From positions 496,001 through 560,000 of the forward strand of contig NZ_FMUJ01000003.1 of assembly GCF_900100965.1 (NCBI RefSeq): 64,000 bases of DNA. Direction: 5' to 3'. Numbering within the stretch: the stretch's first letter is position 1; the number at the start of each line of letters is the position of its first letter. The stretch is from Variovorax sp. EL159. GTDB lineage: Bacteria; Pseudomonadota; Gammaproteobacteria; Burkholderiales; Burkholderiaceae_C. Below are positions 38,989-48,219 of this stretch, in pieces. Under the pieces are notes generated by a model. That model had not been told where the DNA came from. It saw nothing but the letters and a program-made list of their open reading frames with translations, and did no database searches. A program made the position numbers and the translations under genes.

Positions 38989-41011
38989 GAGCCAGCGCCT
39001 CGATCGGGTCCAGCCGCGCGGCGTTGCGCGCCGGCAGGTAGCCGAACAGCACGCCGATCAGCGACGCGCACAAGAACGCCGACACCACGGCGCCCATCGA
39101 AAAGATCATTTGCCATTGCTTGACGAAAAGCGAAAACACAAAGCTGATGCCATACGACAGCGTCACGCCGATCAGCCCGCCCACGAGGCACACCAGCACC
39201 GCCTCGGTCAGGAACTGCTGCAGCACGTCGCTCTGGCGCGCGCCCACGGCCATGCGGATGCCGATCTCGCGGGTGCGCTCGGTCACCGACACCAGCATGA
39301 TGTTCATCACGCCGATGCCGCCCACCACGAGCGAGATCACCGCGATCAGCGACAGCAGCAGCGTGAGCGACTGGCTCGTGCGCTCGACCGTCTTCACGAT
39401 GCTGTCCATGTTGTAGGTAAAGAAATCCTTGCTGCCATGGCGCATGGTGAGCAGCCGCACGATGCTGTCTTCGGCGGCGCGGGTCGGCTGGTCGTCGCGG
39501 ATGCGCACCGTGATCGCGTCGAAGTGCTGCTGCCCGAACAGCCGGCTCGCGCCCGTGCTGTAGGGCAGCCAGATGCTGAGCGACTTGTTCTCGCCGAACA
39601 TGTTCTTCTTTTCTGCCGCCACGCCGATCACCGTGCACGGCAGGTTGCCGACAAGGATCACCTTGCCGACCGGATCGCTGCCGTCGGTGAACAGCTTGCG
39701 CCGCGTGTTCTGGTCGATCACCACCACCTGCGACTGGCGCCGGACGTCTTCGGCGTTGAAGCTCGAGCCACTGCCGATCTGGATGTCGCGCACCTGGAAG
39801 TAGCTGTCGCTGACGCCGTTCACGTTGCCGTTGATGTCCGCGTTGCGATAGCGCAGCCGCAGGCTGCGCATGGTGACGGGCGTCACGCTGTGCACATACG
39901 ACTGCGCCGACAGCGCCTGCAGGTCGGACGGCAGCAGCGTCCGGATGCCGGCCGCCTTGTCGTCGCCGAAATCGTGGCCCGGATAGATGTCGAGCGTGTT
40001 GGTGCCGATGGCCTTGATGTCCGACAGCACGAAGCGCTTGGCGCCCTCGCCGATGGCCACGATCGACACCACCGAGGTGATGCCGATGATGATGCCCAGC
40101 ATGGTCAGCGCGGTGCGCATGCGGTGCGCCATCATCGAGCGCCATGCCATGCGGAAGGCTTCGGCAAAACGCGCCCAGCCCGTGCTGAAGCGCGCGATGC
40201 CCAGGCGCGGCCGGCCCATGGCGCCGGCTTCGATGTTGGTGTCGGCAGGCCCGGTCTGCGTCTCCTGCTCCGCCGCGGCGACGGTCGGCACGTTGGGCCG
40301 GTCGCCCACGATCACGCCATCGGCGATCTCGATGATGCGTTCGGTGCAGCTGGCCACCTGCATGTCGTGCGTCACGATGATGATGGTGTGGCCCAGCGCG
40401 TGCAGCTCGCGCAGGATCGCGATCACCTCCTGCCCGCTGCGGCTGTCGAGCGCGCCGGTGGGCTCGTCGGCAAGGATCACCTGCCCGCCATTCATGAGTG
40501 CGCGCGCGATGCTCACGCGCTGCTGCTGGCCACCCGAGAGCTGGCTCGGCCGGTGCTCGGTGCGGTCGCCCAGGCCCAGGCGCGCGAGCAGTTGGCGGGC
40601 ACGCGACTCGCGCGCACTGCCCTCGGTACCGGCATAGACGGCAGGCACCTCGACGTTGCCCGTGGCCGTCAGGTGCTGCATCAGGTGATAGCGCTGGAAG
40701 ATGAAGCCGAAGTGCTCGCGCCGCAGCTCGGCCAGCGCGTCGCTGTCGAGCGTGCCCACGTCCTGGCCCGACACCGTGTAGGTGCCGGTGCTGGGCCGGT
40801 CGAGGCAGCCGAGGATGTTCATCAGCGTCGACTTGCCCGAGCCCGAGGCGCCGACGATGGCCAGCATTTCGCCGCTGCCGATGTCGAGGTTGACGTCCTT
40901 CAGCACCTGCACCTCTTGCTCGCCCGAAGGAAAGCTGCGGCCGATGCCGCGCAGCGCCAACAGGGGTTGCGGTTGCTGCTGCGGCGGCGGCGACAGCGGT
41001 GCCTGTGCCAT
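38981..41011 (-). CDS. macB: MacB-type ABC exporter (ATPase fused to FtsX-like permease)
   Basis: A 676-residue mechanotransmission ABC exporter. After a Pro/Gln-rich tip, the ATPase domain has Walker A GASGSGKST at 54-62, signature LSGGQQQRVSIARAL and Walker B ILADEPTGALDS. The second half has one membrane segment after about 300, a large periplasmic domain and three C-terminal segments of the FtsX type. It works with MacA and a TolC-like channel to expel macrolides, lipopeptides or siderophores from the periplasm. macA ends one base into its start (TGATG). Confidence 0.95.
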   Translation of the reverse strand: MAQAPLSPPPQQQPQPLLALRGIGRSFPSGEQEVQVLKDVNLDIGSGEMLAIVGASGSGKSTLMNILGCLDRPSTGTYTVSGQDVGTLDSDALAELRREHFGFIFQRYHLMQHLTATGNVEVPAVYAGTEGSARESRARQLLARLGLGDRTEHRPSQLSGGQQQRVSIARALMNGGQVILADEPTGALDSRSGQEVIAILRELHALGHTIIIVTHDMQVASCTERIIEIADGVIVGDRPNVPTVAAAEQETQTGPADTNIEAGAMGRPRLGIARFSTGWARFAEAFRMAWRSMMAHRMRTALTMLGIIIGITSVVSIVAIGEGAKRFVLSDIKAIGTNTLDIYPGHDFGDDKAAGIRTLLPSDLQALSAQSYVHSVTPVTMRSLRLRYRNADINGNVNGVSDSYFQVRDIQIGSGSSFNAEDVRRQSQVVVIDQNTRRKLFTDGSDPVGKVILVGNLPCTVIGVAAEKKNMFGENKSLSIWLPYSTGASRLFGQQHFDAITVRIRDDQPTRAAEDSIVRLLTMRHGSKDFFTYNMDSIVKTVERTSQSLTLLLSLIAVISLVVGGIGVMNIMLVSVTERTREIGIRMAVGARQSDVLQQFLTEAVLVCLVGGLIGVTLSYGISFVFSLFVKQWQMIFSMGAVVSAFLCASLIGVLFGYLPARNAARLDPIEALARE

Positions 41012-42162
41012 CAGTGCTTGCCCCGGCCGTTGCCGTCGTCCGCCTTCTCCAGCGCCGAAGCGTCGCCGGTGATGACGTTGTCACCTTCTTTCAGGCCCTC
41101 CAGCGCCTGTGCCTGGAAGTTGTTGGTGATGCCGACGCGCACGTGCCGCGTCTGCACCGACTGGTCGGGCATGAGGACGCGGACCTCGCGCCGCCCTTCC
41201 TTGTCGCGCGCGCCGAGCGCGGTCAGCGGAATGGTCAGCGCCTGCTTGGCCTCGCCCAGCATGATGGCGACCTGCGCCGTCATGTCCACGCGCAGCGTGC
41301 GGTCGGGGTTGGGCACGTCGAACAGGGCGTTGAAGAACACGGCGTTGTTGATCTTCTCGGGCGATGGCTGCACGGCGCGCAAGGTGCCGTAGTAGCGCTT
41401 GTCGGGGTCGCCGAGGATGGTGAAGTACACCGGCTGCCCCGGACGCACGCGCACCACGTCGGCCTCGGACACCTGGGCCTTGACGGTCATGGTCGACAGG
41501 TCGGCCAGCTTCATCAGCGTGGGCACCTGGAACGAGGCCACCACCGTCTGGCCTTCGAGCGTGCTGATGGACACCACATCGCCATCGATGGGCGCCACGA
41601 TGCGCGTGTACGACAGGTTGGTCTGCGCCGAGGCCAGCGCCAGTTTCTGCTGGCGGATCTGCGCGTCGAGCGACACCGCATCGGCACGCAGCGCGCGAAG
41701 CTCGGTGTCGGCGCTTTCCATGTCCTGCCGCGCCGCCGCGTCCTGCGCGAGCATTTCGCGCTGGCGGGCCCAGCTGAGTTCGGCCTGCTTGACGCGCACC
41801 TCTTTCGCCAGCTTCTGCGCCTGCAGGTTTTCGAGCTTGGCCTGCTCCTGCGCGAGCGTGTTCTGCGAGATGACCGGATCGATCTCGGCCAGCCAGTCGC
41901 CCTTCTTCACGGTCTGGCCGAGCACGACCTTGAGCGACTTGAGCTGGCCGCTGACCTGCGCACCCACTTCCACCTGCTTGAGGGCCTGCAGCACACCGGT
42001 GGCGAGCACCGCGTTCTCGAGGTCGGCGCGCTGCACCGTGGCGGTCAGGTACTCGTTCTTCTTTGCGGGACTCAGCCAGAAAAAGCCAACGAGGGCCAGG
42101 ACAGCGATCGCGACGATACCGACAAGGAGCTTGCGCGATCGCCGCGGGGGGATGTTGGGCAT
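41011..42162 (-). CDS. macA: MacA-type periplasmic adaptor
   Basis: A 383-residue membrane fusion protein with an N-terminal anchor (KLLVGIVAIAVLALVGFFWL), a lipoyl half-motif pair (VGAQVSGQLKSLKV ... IVAPIDGDVVSI), a coiled-coil hairpin at about 95-190 and a beta-barrel domain. It bridges MacB to the outer membrane channel and stimulates the ATPase. First gene of the macA-macB-outer membrane factor operon. Confidence 0.94.
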   Translation of the reverse strand: MPNIPPRRSRKLLVGIVAIAVLALVGFFWLSPAKKNEYLTATVQRADLENAVLATGVLQALKQVEVGAQVSGQLKSLKVVLGQTVKKGDWLAEIDPVISQNTLAQEQAKLENLQAQKLAKEVRVKQAELSWARQREMLAQDAAARQDMESADTELRALRADAVSLDAQIRQQKLALASAQTNLSYTRIVAPIDGDVVSISTLEGQTVVASFQVPTLMKLADLSTMTVKAQVSEADVVRVRPGQPVYFTILGDPDKRYYGTLRAVQPSPEKINNAVFFNALFDVPNPDRTLRVDMTAQVAIMLGEAKQALTIPLTALGARDKEGRREVRVLMPDQSVQTRHVRVGITNNFQAQALEGLKEGDNVITGDASALEKADDGNGRGKH

Positions 42163-42284
42163 GCAATGAGATGGGAGTGGAACACGCTGCAGAAGCGGAT
42201 CGATCCTATCGCCCGTTACTTAAGGCCTGCTAAAGGGGGCTGCGCCTTGCAGGGACTTTTGCCCGGCTTGAGGAAGGAAAAAAG

Positions 42285-42319
42285 CAAAAAGCCCCGCCGG
42301 CCCTTTCAGGCCTGCGAGG
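42285..42319 (-). terminator. Terminator of the lsfA-sbp-cysTWA-dsbB operon
   Basis: On the minus strand CCTCGC and GCGGGG close a stem that includes an inner GGCC / GGCC pairing and one A-G mismatch, followed by CTTTTTGCTTTTTT. It lies 66 bases after the dsbB stop in a 222-base gap that otherwise holds only the macA upstream region. Confidence 0.75.
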
Positions 42320-42384
42320 CGATTGGATGGCACCACGTGGCCCCCATGGCAGCCATGCCGGCTGCCGTGCGTTCAATCAGTGGC

Positions 42385-42900
42385 TCAACGCGCGCGGCGC
42401 GAGCGCACGAGCAAGGTGATCAGCAACAGCGAAAGAACGGTGAACGCAACGAACGACCAGTTGGCCAGCGTGAGCCCGAACAGCGACCAGTCGACCTTGG
42501 AGCAGTCGCCGCCGCCGCGGAAGATCATTGGCAGTGCGCGCTTGAGCGGAAAAGTCTCGATCATTCCGTAGAGGTCGCGCCCGCAGGACACGACTTCGGG
42601 CGGATACCACTGCAGCCAGCTCTGCGCCGCCGCCGTGTAGGCGCCGCCGATGGCCGAGACCAGGGCCAAAAGGCCGCTGGTGATCTGCAAACCCCTGTTG
42701 CGGAACGCACCGGCCAGCCCCGTGAAGAGCGCCACCAGCACCAGCGCATAGCGCTGCACGATGCACATCGGGCAGGGTTCGAGCCCGACCACGTGCTGCA
42801 GGTAGAGCCCAAAGGCCAGCATCAGGACACAGGCCAGGCAGATCAGCCCGTACGCGCGGCGCGGCGCGCCAAAGTACCAATCGATCAAGGAGATACCCAT
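42385..42900 (-). CDS. dsbB: Disulfide bond formation protein B
   Basis: A 171-residue inner-membrane protein with four helices that reoxidises DsbA and passes electrons to quinone. Both catalytic cysteine pairs are present: C43-C46 ([10 protein letters not shown]) in the first periplasmic loop and C106 / C133 in the second. Its start lies 16 bases inside cysA, so it is translated as the last gene of the sulfate operon, an unusual partner that may link disulfide formation to sulfur supply. Confidence 0.95.
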   Translation of the reverse strand: MGISLIDWYFGAPRRAYGLICLACVLMLAFGLYLQHVVGLEPCPMCIVQRYALVLVALFTGLAGAFRNRGLQITSGLLALVSAIGGAYTAAAQSWLQWYPPEVVSCGRDLYGMIETFPLKRALPMIFRGGGDCSKVDWSLFGLTLANWSFVAFTVLSLLLITLLVRSRRAR

Positions 42901-43982
42901 TCTTCTTCGACGAACACCCTGGCCTTGCGGGGATTGGCGACGACGGTGTCGCCTTCCTTCAAGCCCAGGTCGCGGAACTGTTGCGCAGGGAGTTGCGCTT
43001 CGATGATGGTTCCGGAGCCCGGATTATCTGGATTCGATTCGGTGGGCTCAAGTTCCAGCCTTGCGATGGGTCCGACAACAATCGCGCGCGACAGCGTGGC
43101 GACGATACCGGTGGCGCCGGTCACGTAGCGTGTCACATCCAGGTCATGTGGCCGCACGTAGGCCAGCGCCTTGGCATCGCGCGCGCCGCTGTGCTCGGGC
43201 GAATCCAGGCGCATGCCGTCGAGCTGCACCGCGCCGTTGTCCGCGCGGCCATGGAACAGGTTCACGTCGCCGAGAAAGCCGTACACGAAAGGACTCGCGG
43301 GCTTGTCCCACACGTCCTGCGGCGAGCCGACCTGCTCGATCTGGCCCTTGTTGATGACCACCACGCGGTCGGCCACTTCGAGCGCCTCTTCCTGATCGTG
43401 CGTGACGAAGATCGAGGTGACGTGCAGCTCGTCGTGCAGCCGGCGCAACCAGCGGCGCAGCTCCTTGCGCACCTTGGCGTCGAGCGCGCCGAAGGGCTCG
43501 TCGAGCAGCAGCACCTTGGGTTCCACCGCCAGCGCGCGGGCCAGCGCAATGCGCTGGCGCTGGCCGCCAGACAGTTGCGACGGATAGCGGTCGGCCAGCC
43601 AGTCGAGCTGCACCAGCTTGAGCAGGTCGGTCACCTTGGTCTTGATCTGCGCGTCGCTCGGGCGCTCCTTGCGCGGCTTCACGCGCAGGCCGAACGCGAC
43701 GTTCTCGAACACGGTCATGTGGCGGAACAGCGCGTAGTGCTGGAACACGAAGCCGACCTGCCGCTCGCGCACGTGCACGTCGGTGGTGTCTTCGCCCGAG
43801 AACAGAATGCTGCCGGTGTCGGCCGTTTCCAGCCCCGCGATGATGCGCAGCAGCGTGGTCTTGCCGCAGCCCGAGGGGCCGAGCAGCGCGACGAGCTCGC
43901 CCGACTCCACGTCGAGGTTCACGTCGCGCAGCGCGCGGAAGTCGCCGAACTGCTTGCTGATGTTGCGGATTTCGATGCTCAT
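42885..43982 (-). CDS. cysA: Sulfate/thiosulfate ABC transporter ATP-binding protein
   Basis: A 365-residue ATPase with Walker [10 protein letters not shown] at 35-43, signature [15 protein letters not shown], Walker [13 protein letters not shown] and a C-terminal TOBE-type regulatory region ([12 protein letters not shown]). It energises sulfate import through CysT and CysW. cysW lies 15 bases upstream and dsbB overlaps its 3' end. Confidence 0.96.
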   Translation of the reverse strand: MSIEIRNISKQFGDFRALRDVNLDVESGELVALLGPSGCGKTTLLRIIAGLETADTGSILFSGEDTTDVHVRERQVGFVFQHYALFRHMTVFENVAFGLRVKPRKERPSDAQIKTKVTDLLKLVQLDWLADRYPSQLSGGQRQRIALARALAVEPKVLLLDEPFGALDAKVRKELRRWLRRLHDELHVTSIFVTHDQEEALEVADRVVVINKGQIEQVGSPQDVWDKPASPFVYGFLGDVNLFHGRADNGAVQLDGMRLDSPEHSGARDAKALAYVRPHDLDVTRYVTGATGIVATLSRAIVVGPIARLELEPTESNPDNPGSGTIIEAQLPAQQFRDLGLKEGDTVVANPRKARVFVEEEWVSP

Positions 43983-43997
43983 GGTTTCTTCTCTCTC

Positions 43998-44900
43998 TCA
44001 GGCTGCCGTCGTTTCAGGCGGGCGCTCGGGGGGCAACTCGGCAATGGCCTTCATCTCGCGCTCGTGGCGCCACTCGATGACCGACTTGATCACCAGCGTG
44101 ACCAGCGCCAGGATCGCCAGCAGCGAGGCCACGGCAAACGCGGCCACCGACTGGTATTCGTTGTAGAGCACTTCCACGTGCAGCGGCATGGTGTTGGTCT
44201 GGCCGCGGATGTGGCCCGACACCACCGACACCGCGCCGAACTCGCCCATGGCGCGCGCGTTGCACAGGATCACGCCGTACAGCAGGCCCCACTTGATGTT
44301 GGGCAGCGTCACGCGCCAGAAGGTCTGCCAGCCGGTCGCACCCAGCACGATGGCGGCCTGCTCTTCGTCGGTGCCCTGCGCCTGCATCAGCGGAATGAGC
44401 TCGCGCGCGATGAACGGGAAGGTCACGAACACGGTGGCCAGCACGATGCCGGGCACGGCGAAGATGATCTTGATGTCGTGCTCCGACAACCACGGGCCGA
44501 GCCAGCCCTGCGCACCGAACACCAGCACGTAGATCAGGCCCGCGACCACCGGCGACACCGCGAACGGCAGGTCGATCAGCGTGGTGAGCAGGGCCTTGCC
44601 GCGAAACTCGAACTTGGCAACGGCCCAGGCCGCCGCGACACCGAACACGAGATTCAGCGGCACCGCGATGGCAGCCGTGATCAGCGTGAGGCGGATGGCG
44701 CTCCAGGCATCGGGCTCCTTCAGCGCATCGAGGTAGGCGCCAACGCCCTTGCGCAACGCCTCGGTCGCCACGGCCGCCAGCGGCAGCACGAGGAAGAGGA
44801 ACATGAACGCGAGCGCAATGCCGATCAGCAGCCAGCGCACCCATGCGGCTTCAGTGGTGCCGGCCTGTGCGCGGCGAATGACTTTGGAAGGTGCGCTCAT
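43998..44900 (-). CDS. cysW: Sulfate ABC transporter permease CysW
   Basis: A 300-residue inner-membrane permease with about six helices. It shows the sulfate-permease pattern [22 protein letters not shown] and the EAA loop ([26 protein letters not shown]). It pairs with CysT to form the channel. Only one base separates it from cysT. Confidence 0.95.
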   Translation of the reverse strand: MSAPSKVIRRAQAGTTEAAWVRWLLIGIALAFMFLFLVLPLAAVATEALRKGVGAYLDALKEPDAWSAIRLTLITAAIAVPLNLVFGVAAAWAVAKFEFRGKALLTTLIDLPFAVSPVVAGLIYVLVFGAQGWLGPWLSEHDIKIIFAVPGIVLATVFVTFPFIARELIPLMQAQGTDEEQAAIVLGATGWQTFWRVTLPNIKWGLLYGVILCNARAMGEFGAVSVVSGHIRGQTNTMPLHVEVLYNEYQSVAAFAVASLLAILALVTLVIKSVIEWRHEREMKAIAELPPERPPETTAA

Positions 44901-44901
44901 G

Positions 44902-45789
44902 TCAGGCCCCTGCCCTGCGGCGCTGCCATGCCTGCAGGCCGTTGATGACCAGCAGCAGCACGAAGGAAATGACCAGCATCACCAATGCAACCGCCGTGGC
45001 GCCCGCATAGTCGTACTGCTCCAGCTTGCCGATGATGATGAGCGGCGTGATCTCCGAAATCATCGGCATGTTGCCGGCAATGAAGATCACCGAGCCGTAC
45101 TCGCCGATGGCACGCGCGAAGGCCATGGCAAAGCCGGTGAGCAGCGCCGGGGCGATCGACGGGAAGATCACCTTGGTGAAGGTCTGCAGCCGCGTCGCGC
45201 CGAGCGAGGTGGCGGCTTCTTCGAGCTCTTTCTCGGCATCTTCCAGCACCGGCTGCACCGTGCGCACCACGAACGGCAGCCCGATGAAGATCAGCGCGAT
45301 GACGATGCCCGCCGGAGTAAAGGCCAGCTTGATGCCGTGCGGCTCCAGCAGTTGCCCGATCCAGCCATTGCCCGCGAGCAACGCGGTCAGAGAAATGCCG
45401 GCCACGGCCGTCGGCAGCGCAAACGGCAGGTCGACCAGCGCATCGACGATGCGCTTGCCCGGGAACTTGTAGCGCACCAGCACCCACGCCACGAGCAGGC
45501 CGAACACCGCGTTCACCACGGCCGCGATCAGCGAGGCACCGAAGGTCAGCCGGTACGAGGCCATCACGCGGGGCGCGGTCACGGCCACCCAGAACTGGTC
45601 CCAGGTCAGCGTGAACGTCCTGAAGACCAGCGCCGACAGCGGGATCAGCACGATCAGGCTGAGATAGAGGATCGAGAAGCCGAGCGTGATGTGGAAACCG
45701 GGCAGCACGCGCTTGGCGCCCCCTGCCCGGTTGGCACGCGAAAAAGGCGCTCCCGCGGACGGGAGCGCCGATGAAACAGCGCCGCTCAT
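44902..45789 (-). CDS. cysT: Sulfate ABC transporter permease CysT
   Basis: A 295-residue inner-membrane permease, also named CysU. The segment [21 protein letters not shown] and the EAA loop ([29 protein letters not shown]) match the family. The start codon directly adjoins the sbp stop codon, showing tight coupling within the operon. Confidence 0.95.
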   Translation of the reverse strand: MSGAVSSALPSAGAPFSRANRAGGAKRVLPGFHITLGFSILYLSLIVLIPLSALVFRTFTLTWDQFWVAVTAPRVMASYRLTFGASLIAAVVNAVFGLLVAWVLVRYKFPGKRIVDALVDLPFALPTAVAGISLTALLAGNGWIGQLLEPHGIKLAFTPAGIVIALIFIGLPFVVRTVQPVLEDAEKELEEAATSLGATRLQTFTKVIFPSIAPALLTGFAMAFARAIGEYGSVIFIAGNMPMISEITPLIIIGKLEQYDYAGATAVALVMLVISFVLLLVINGLQAWQRRRAGA

Positions 45790-46806
45790 TTACTTCGCGC
45801 CGGGCGTGTAGAGCTTGTCGAACTGGCCGCCGTCATTGAAGTGCACCTTTTGTGCTTCGCCGAGGCTGCCGAACAGTTCCTGCACTGTGAAGAGCTGCAG
45901 CGGCTTGAAGGTCGATGCGTACTTCTTGAGCACGGCCTGCGAACGCGGACGCAGCGCATGCTTGGCGGCGATTTCCTGCGCTTCTTCGGAGTACAGCCAG
46001 TCGAGGTAGGCCTTGGCCAGTTCGCCGGTGCCCTTCTTGTTGACGGTGCGCTCGACCACGGCCACGGGGTTCTCGGCCACGATGCTGATCGACGGATAGA
46101 CCGAGTCGACCTTGCCGGTACCGAACTCGCGGTCGATCGAGACCACTTCCGATTCGAAGGTGATCAGCGCATCGCCGATGTTGCGTTGCAGGAAGGCGGT
46201 GGTGGCGTCGCGGCCGCCGCGTGCCAGCACCGGCACGTTCTTGAACAGCTTGCCGACGAACTCGGCGGCCTGCGCATCGGTGCCGCCCTTCTTCTTGATG
46301 TAGCCCCAGGCCGCAAGGTAGGCGTAGCGCCCGTTGCCGCCGGTCTTGGGGTTGACGATCACGACTTGCACGCCCGGCTTGACGAGGTCGTCCCAGTCCT
46401 TGATGCCCTTGGGGTTGCCGTTGCGCACCAGGAACAGCATGGTCGACGTGGTCGGCGATGCGTTGTCGGGGAATTTCTTGGTCCAGTCCTTCGCGACCAC
46501 GCCGGTGTTGGCCAGGAAGTCGATGTCGGTCGAGGTGTTCATGGTCACCACGTCGGCGTCGAGGCCGTCGGCCACGGCGCGTGCCTGGGCGCTGGAGCCG
46601 CCATGCGACTGGTCGATCTTGACGTCCTTGCCGGTGGCCTTCTTGTAGTGCGCCACGAAGGCCGCGTTGTAGTCCTTGTAGAACTCGCGGGCCACGTCGT
46701 ACGAGGCGTTCAGCAGCGACGTACCTTGGGCAAAGGCGCTGCTGCCGGCGAGAGCGGAGGACGCCAGCGCGAGCACGGCGACGAAGGTCTTGATTCTGGA
46801 AGTCAT
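45790..46806 (-). CDS. sbp: Periplasmic sulfate-binding protein
   Basis: A 338-residue binding protein with a Sec signal peptide (VLALASSALAGSSAFA). Mature motifs LLNASYDVAREFYKDYN, QSHGGSSAQARAV, VTMNTSTDIDF and VNPKTGGNGRYAYLAAWG belong to the Sbp/CysP family that delivers sulfate or thiosulfate to CysTWA. The start overlaps the stop of the upstream hydrolase gene by four bases. Confidence 0.95.
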   Translation of the reverse strand: MTSRIKTFVAVLALASSALAGSSAFAQGTSLLNASYDVAREFYKDYNAAFVAHYKKATGKDVKIDQSHGGSSAQARAVADGLDADVVTMNTSTDIDFLANTGVVAKDWTKKFPDNASPTTSTMLFLVRNGNPKGIKDWDDLVKPGVQVVIVNPKTGGNGRYAYLAAWGYIKKKGGTDAQAAEFVGKLFKNVPVLARGGRDATTAFLQRNIGDALITFESEVVSIDREFGTGKVDSVYPSISIVAENPVAVVERTVNKKGTGELAKAYLDWLYSEEAQEIAAKHALRPRSQAVLKKYASTFKPLQLFTVQELFGSLGEAQKVHFNDGGQFDKLYTPGAK

Positions 46807-47378
46807 GTGGTTGCCAGGTTTTCTGAAAATTCACGACCCGCCGGCCAGGCGGCGGGTTCGTCGGTCAACGATTGCAGCAGGGCCAGGCCGAGCGGCCAGT
46901 CTCCGTGCCCCGAATCGATGTTGATGTGGCCCGCATTCTGCATGCGGACGAACTCGCTGCCCCAGGCGCGGGAATAGGCCCCCGCCAACCGGATCGGGCA
47001 GTAAGGATCGTTGCTGCTGGCCACGACGATGCTGCGGTACGGCAGCGCCGCATACGGCACGGGCGCGAAGTCGGACAGCACCGCGCGGCGCTCCGGGTCG
47101 GCCGGGGCCACCAGCAGCGCACCACGGATTCGTGCGGCCGCGGCGGCCGGCAGGTGCGCCGTGGCGATGCAACCCAGGCTGTGGGCGGCGATCACCACCG
47201 GGCCTTCGCAGTCGAGCACCAGCTTCGCCAGCGTCGACACCCAGGCGTCGCGCTTGGGCGAGGCCCAGTCGTCCTGCGCCACGCGCGCGGCGCCCGGAAT
47301 GCGCTCCTCCCACAGGCTCTGCCAGTGGCCGGGCCCGGAGTCGCGCCAACCGGGCACGATGACGACGCTGGTCTGCAT
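46803..47378 (-). CDS. RBBP9/YdeN-type alpha/beta hydrolase
   Basis: A 191-residue serine hydrolase. VVIVPGWRDSGPGHWQSLWE at the N-terminus, the nucleophile elbow AHSLG, the acid in SSNDPYCP and the histidine in NAGHINIDSGHGDWP match the RBBP9/YdeN family. Physiological substrates of bacterial members are unknown. It is placed 20 bases after the peroxiredoxin gene and overlaps sbp by ATGA, so it belongs to the sulfate operon. Confidence 0.88.
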   Translation of the reverse strand: MQTSVVIVPGWRDSGPGHWQSLWEERIPGAARVAQDDWASPKRDAWVSTLAKLVLDCEGPVVIAAHSLGCIATAHLPAAAAARIRGALLVAPADPERRAVLSDFAPVPYAALPYRSIVVASSNDPYCPIRLAGAYSRAWGSEFVRMQNAGHINIDSGHGDWPLGLALLQSLTDEPAAWPAGREFSENLATT

Positions 47379-47398
47379 TGCGGGTGCCGCCTTGCTAT

Positions 47399-48040
47399 TT
47401 ACTTGTTGGGCTGCGGCGTGATGCGCAGGTAAGGCTTGACGGCCTTGAAGCCCTTGGGGAAGCGCTCCGCCAGCTCGGCCGGGTCCTGGATGCTGGGCAC
47501 GATGACGACGTCGTCGCCGTCTTTCCAGTTCACGGGGGTGGCCACCTTGTGGCTGTCGGTGAGCTGCAGCGAGTCGATCACGCGGATGATCTCGTCGAAG
47601 TTGCGGCCGGTCGACGCGGGGTAGGTGATGGTGGTGCGGATCACCTTCTTGGGGTCGATGATGTAGACGCTGCGCACCGTGGCCGTGGTCGAGGCGTTCG
47701 GGTGGATCAGGTCGTACAGGTCGGCCACCTTGCGGTCGGCGTCCGCAATGATCGGGAAGTTGACCGTGGTGTTCTGCGTCTCGTTGATGTCGCTGATCCA
47801 CTCCTTGTGCTTGGTGGCCGGATCGACGCTCAGCGCGATGGGCTTGACGCCGCGCTTGGCGAACTCGCCCGACAGCGCCGCGGTCTTGCCGAGTTCGGTG
47901 GTGCACACGGGCGTGAAGTCGGCCGGGTGCGAGAAGAACACGATCCAGGAGTCACCGGCCCATTGGTAGAAGTCGATGGGGCCTTCGCTGGAATCCTGGG
48001 TGAAATTGGGGGCGGTGTCGCCGAGTCGCAGAGTTGCCAT
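47399..48040 (-). CDS. lsfA: 1-Cys peroxiredoxin, Prx6/LsfA type
   Basis: A 213-residue peroxidase reducing hydrogen peroxide and organic peroxides. The peroxidatic cysteine is C46 in HPADFTPVCTTEL; no resolving cysteine is present in the C-terminal domain (PVNWKDGDDVVIVPSI), as in the Prx6 class. In Pseudomonas the homologue LsfA is induced by sulfate starvation, which fits its place at the head of this sulfate-uptake operon. The ATG follows AGGAGCGACC; a longer frame to 48154 lacks family homology. Confidence 0.92.
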   Translation of the reverse strand: MATLRLGDTAPNFTQDSSEGPIDFYQWAGDSWIVFFSHPADFTPVCTTELGKTAALSGEFAKRGVKPIALSVDPATKHKEWISDINETQNTTVNFPIIADADRKVADLYDLIHPNASTTATVRSVYIIDPKKVIRTTITYPASTGRNFDEIIRVIDSLQLTDSHKVATPVNWKDGDDVVIVPSIQDPAELAERFPKGFKAVKPYLRITPQPNK

Positions 48041-48096
48041 GGTCGCTCCTGAATGGATGGGAGCCCTGGATTGTGCGAACGGCGGCTTCAATGCCA

Positions 48097-48142
48097 AACG
48101 AATATCTGCTTGTTTGGATATGACGTTTTCCGCATAACGAAT
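48097..48142 (-). promoter_or_regulatory. Candidate regulatory repeats upstream of the lsfA operon
   Basis: ATTCGTT occurs twice on the minus strand, at 48142-48136 and 48103-48097, 39 bases apart, inside ATTCGTTATGCGG and ATTCGTTTGGC contexts. The region is AT-richer than the genes. It could be the binding site of a CysB/Cbl-type sulfur regulator; this is inference only. Confidence 0.35.
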
Positions 48143-48219
48143 GCTGGCGGTCAAGCCAGGTCGCTATCTTTTGAATAGCAACATCCGTTGTTGTGGCGCC
48201 CGTAAGCGCCCATTCAGCC

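Noticed and set aside
38642..41392. 916-residue open frame on the plus strand
   Set aside because: Antisense of macB and its neighbours, rich in His and Arg with no domain.
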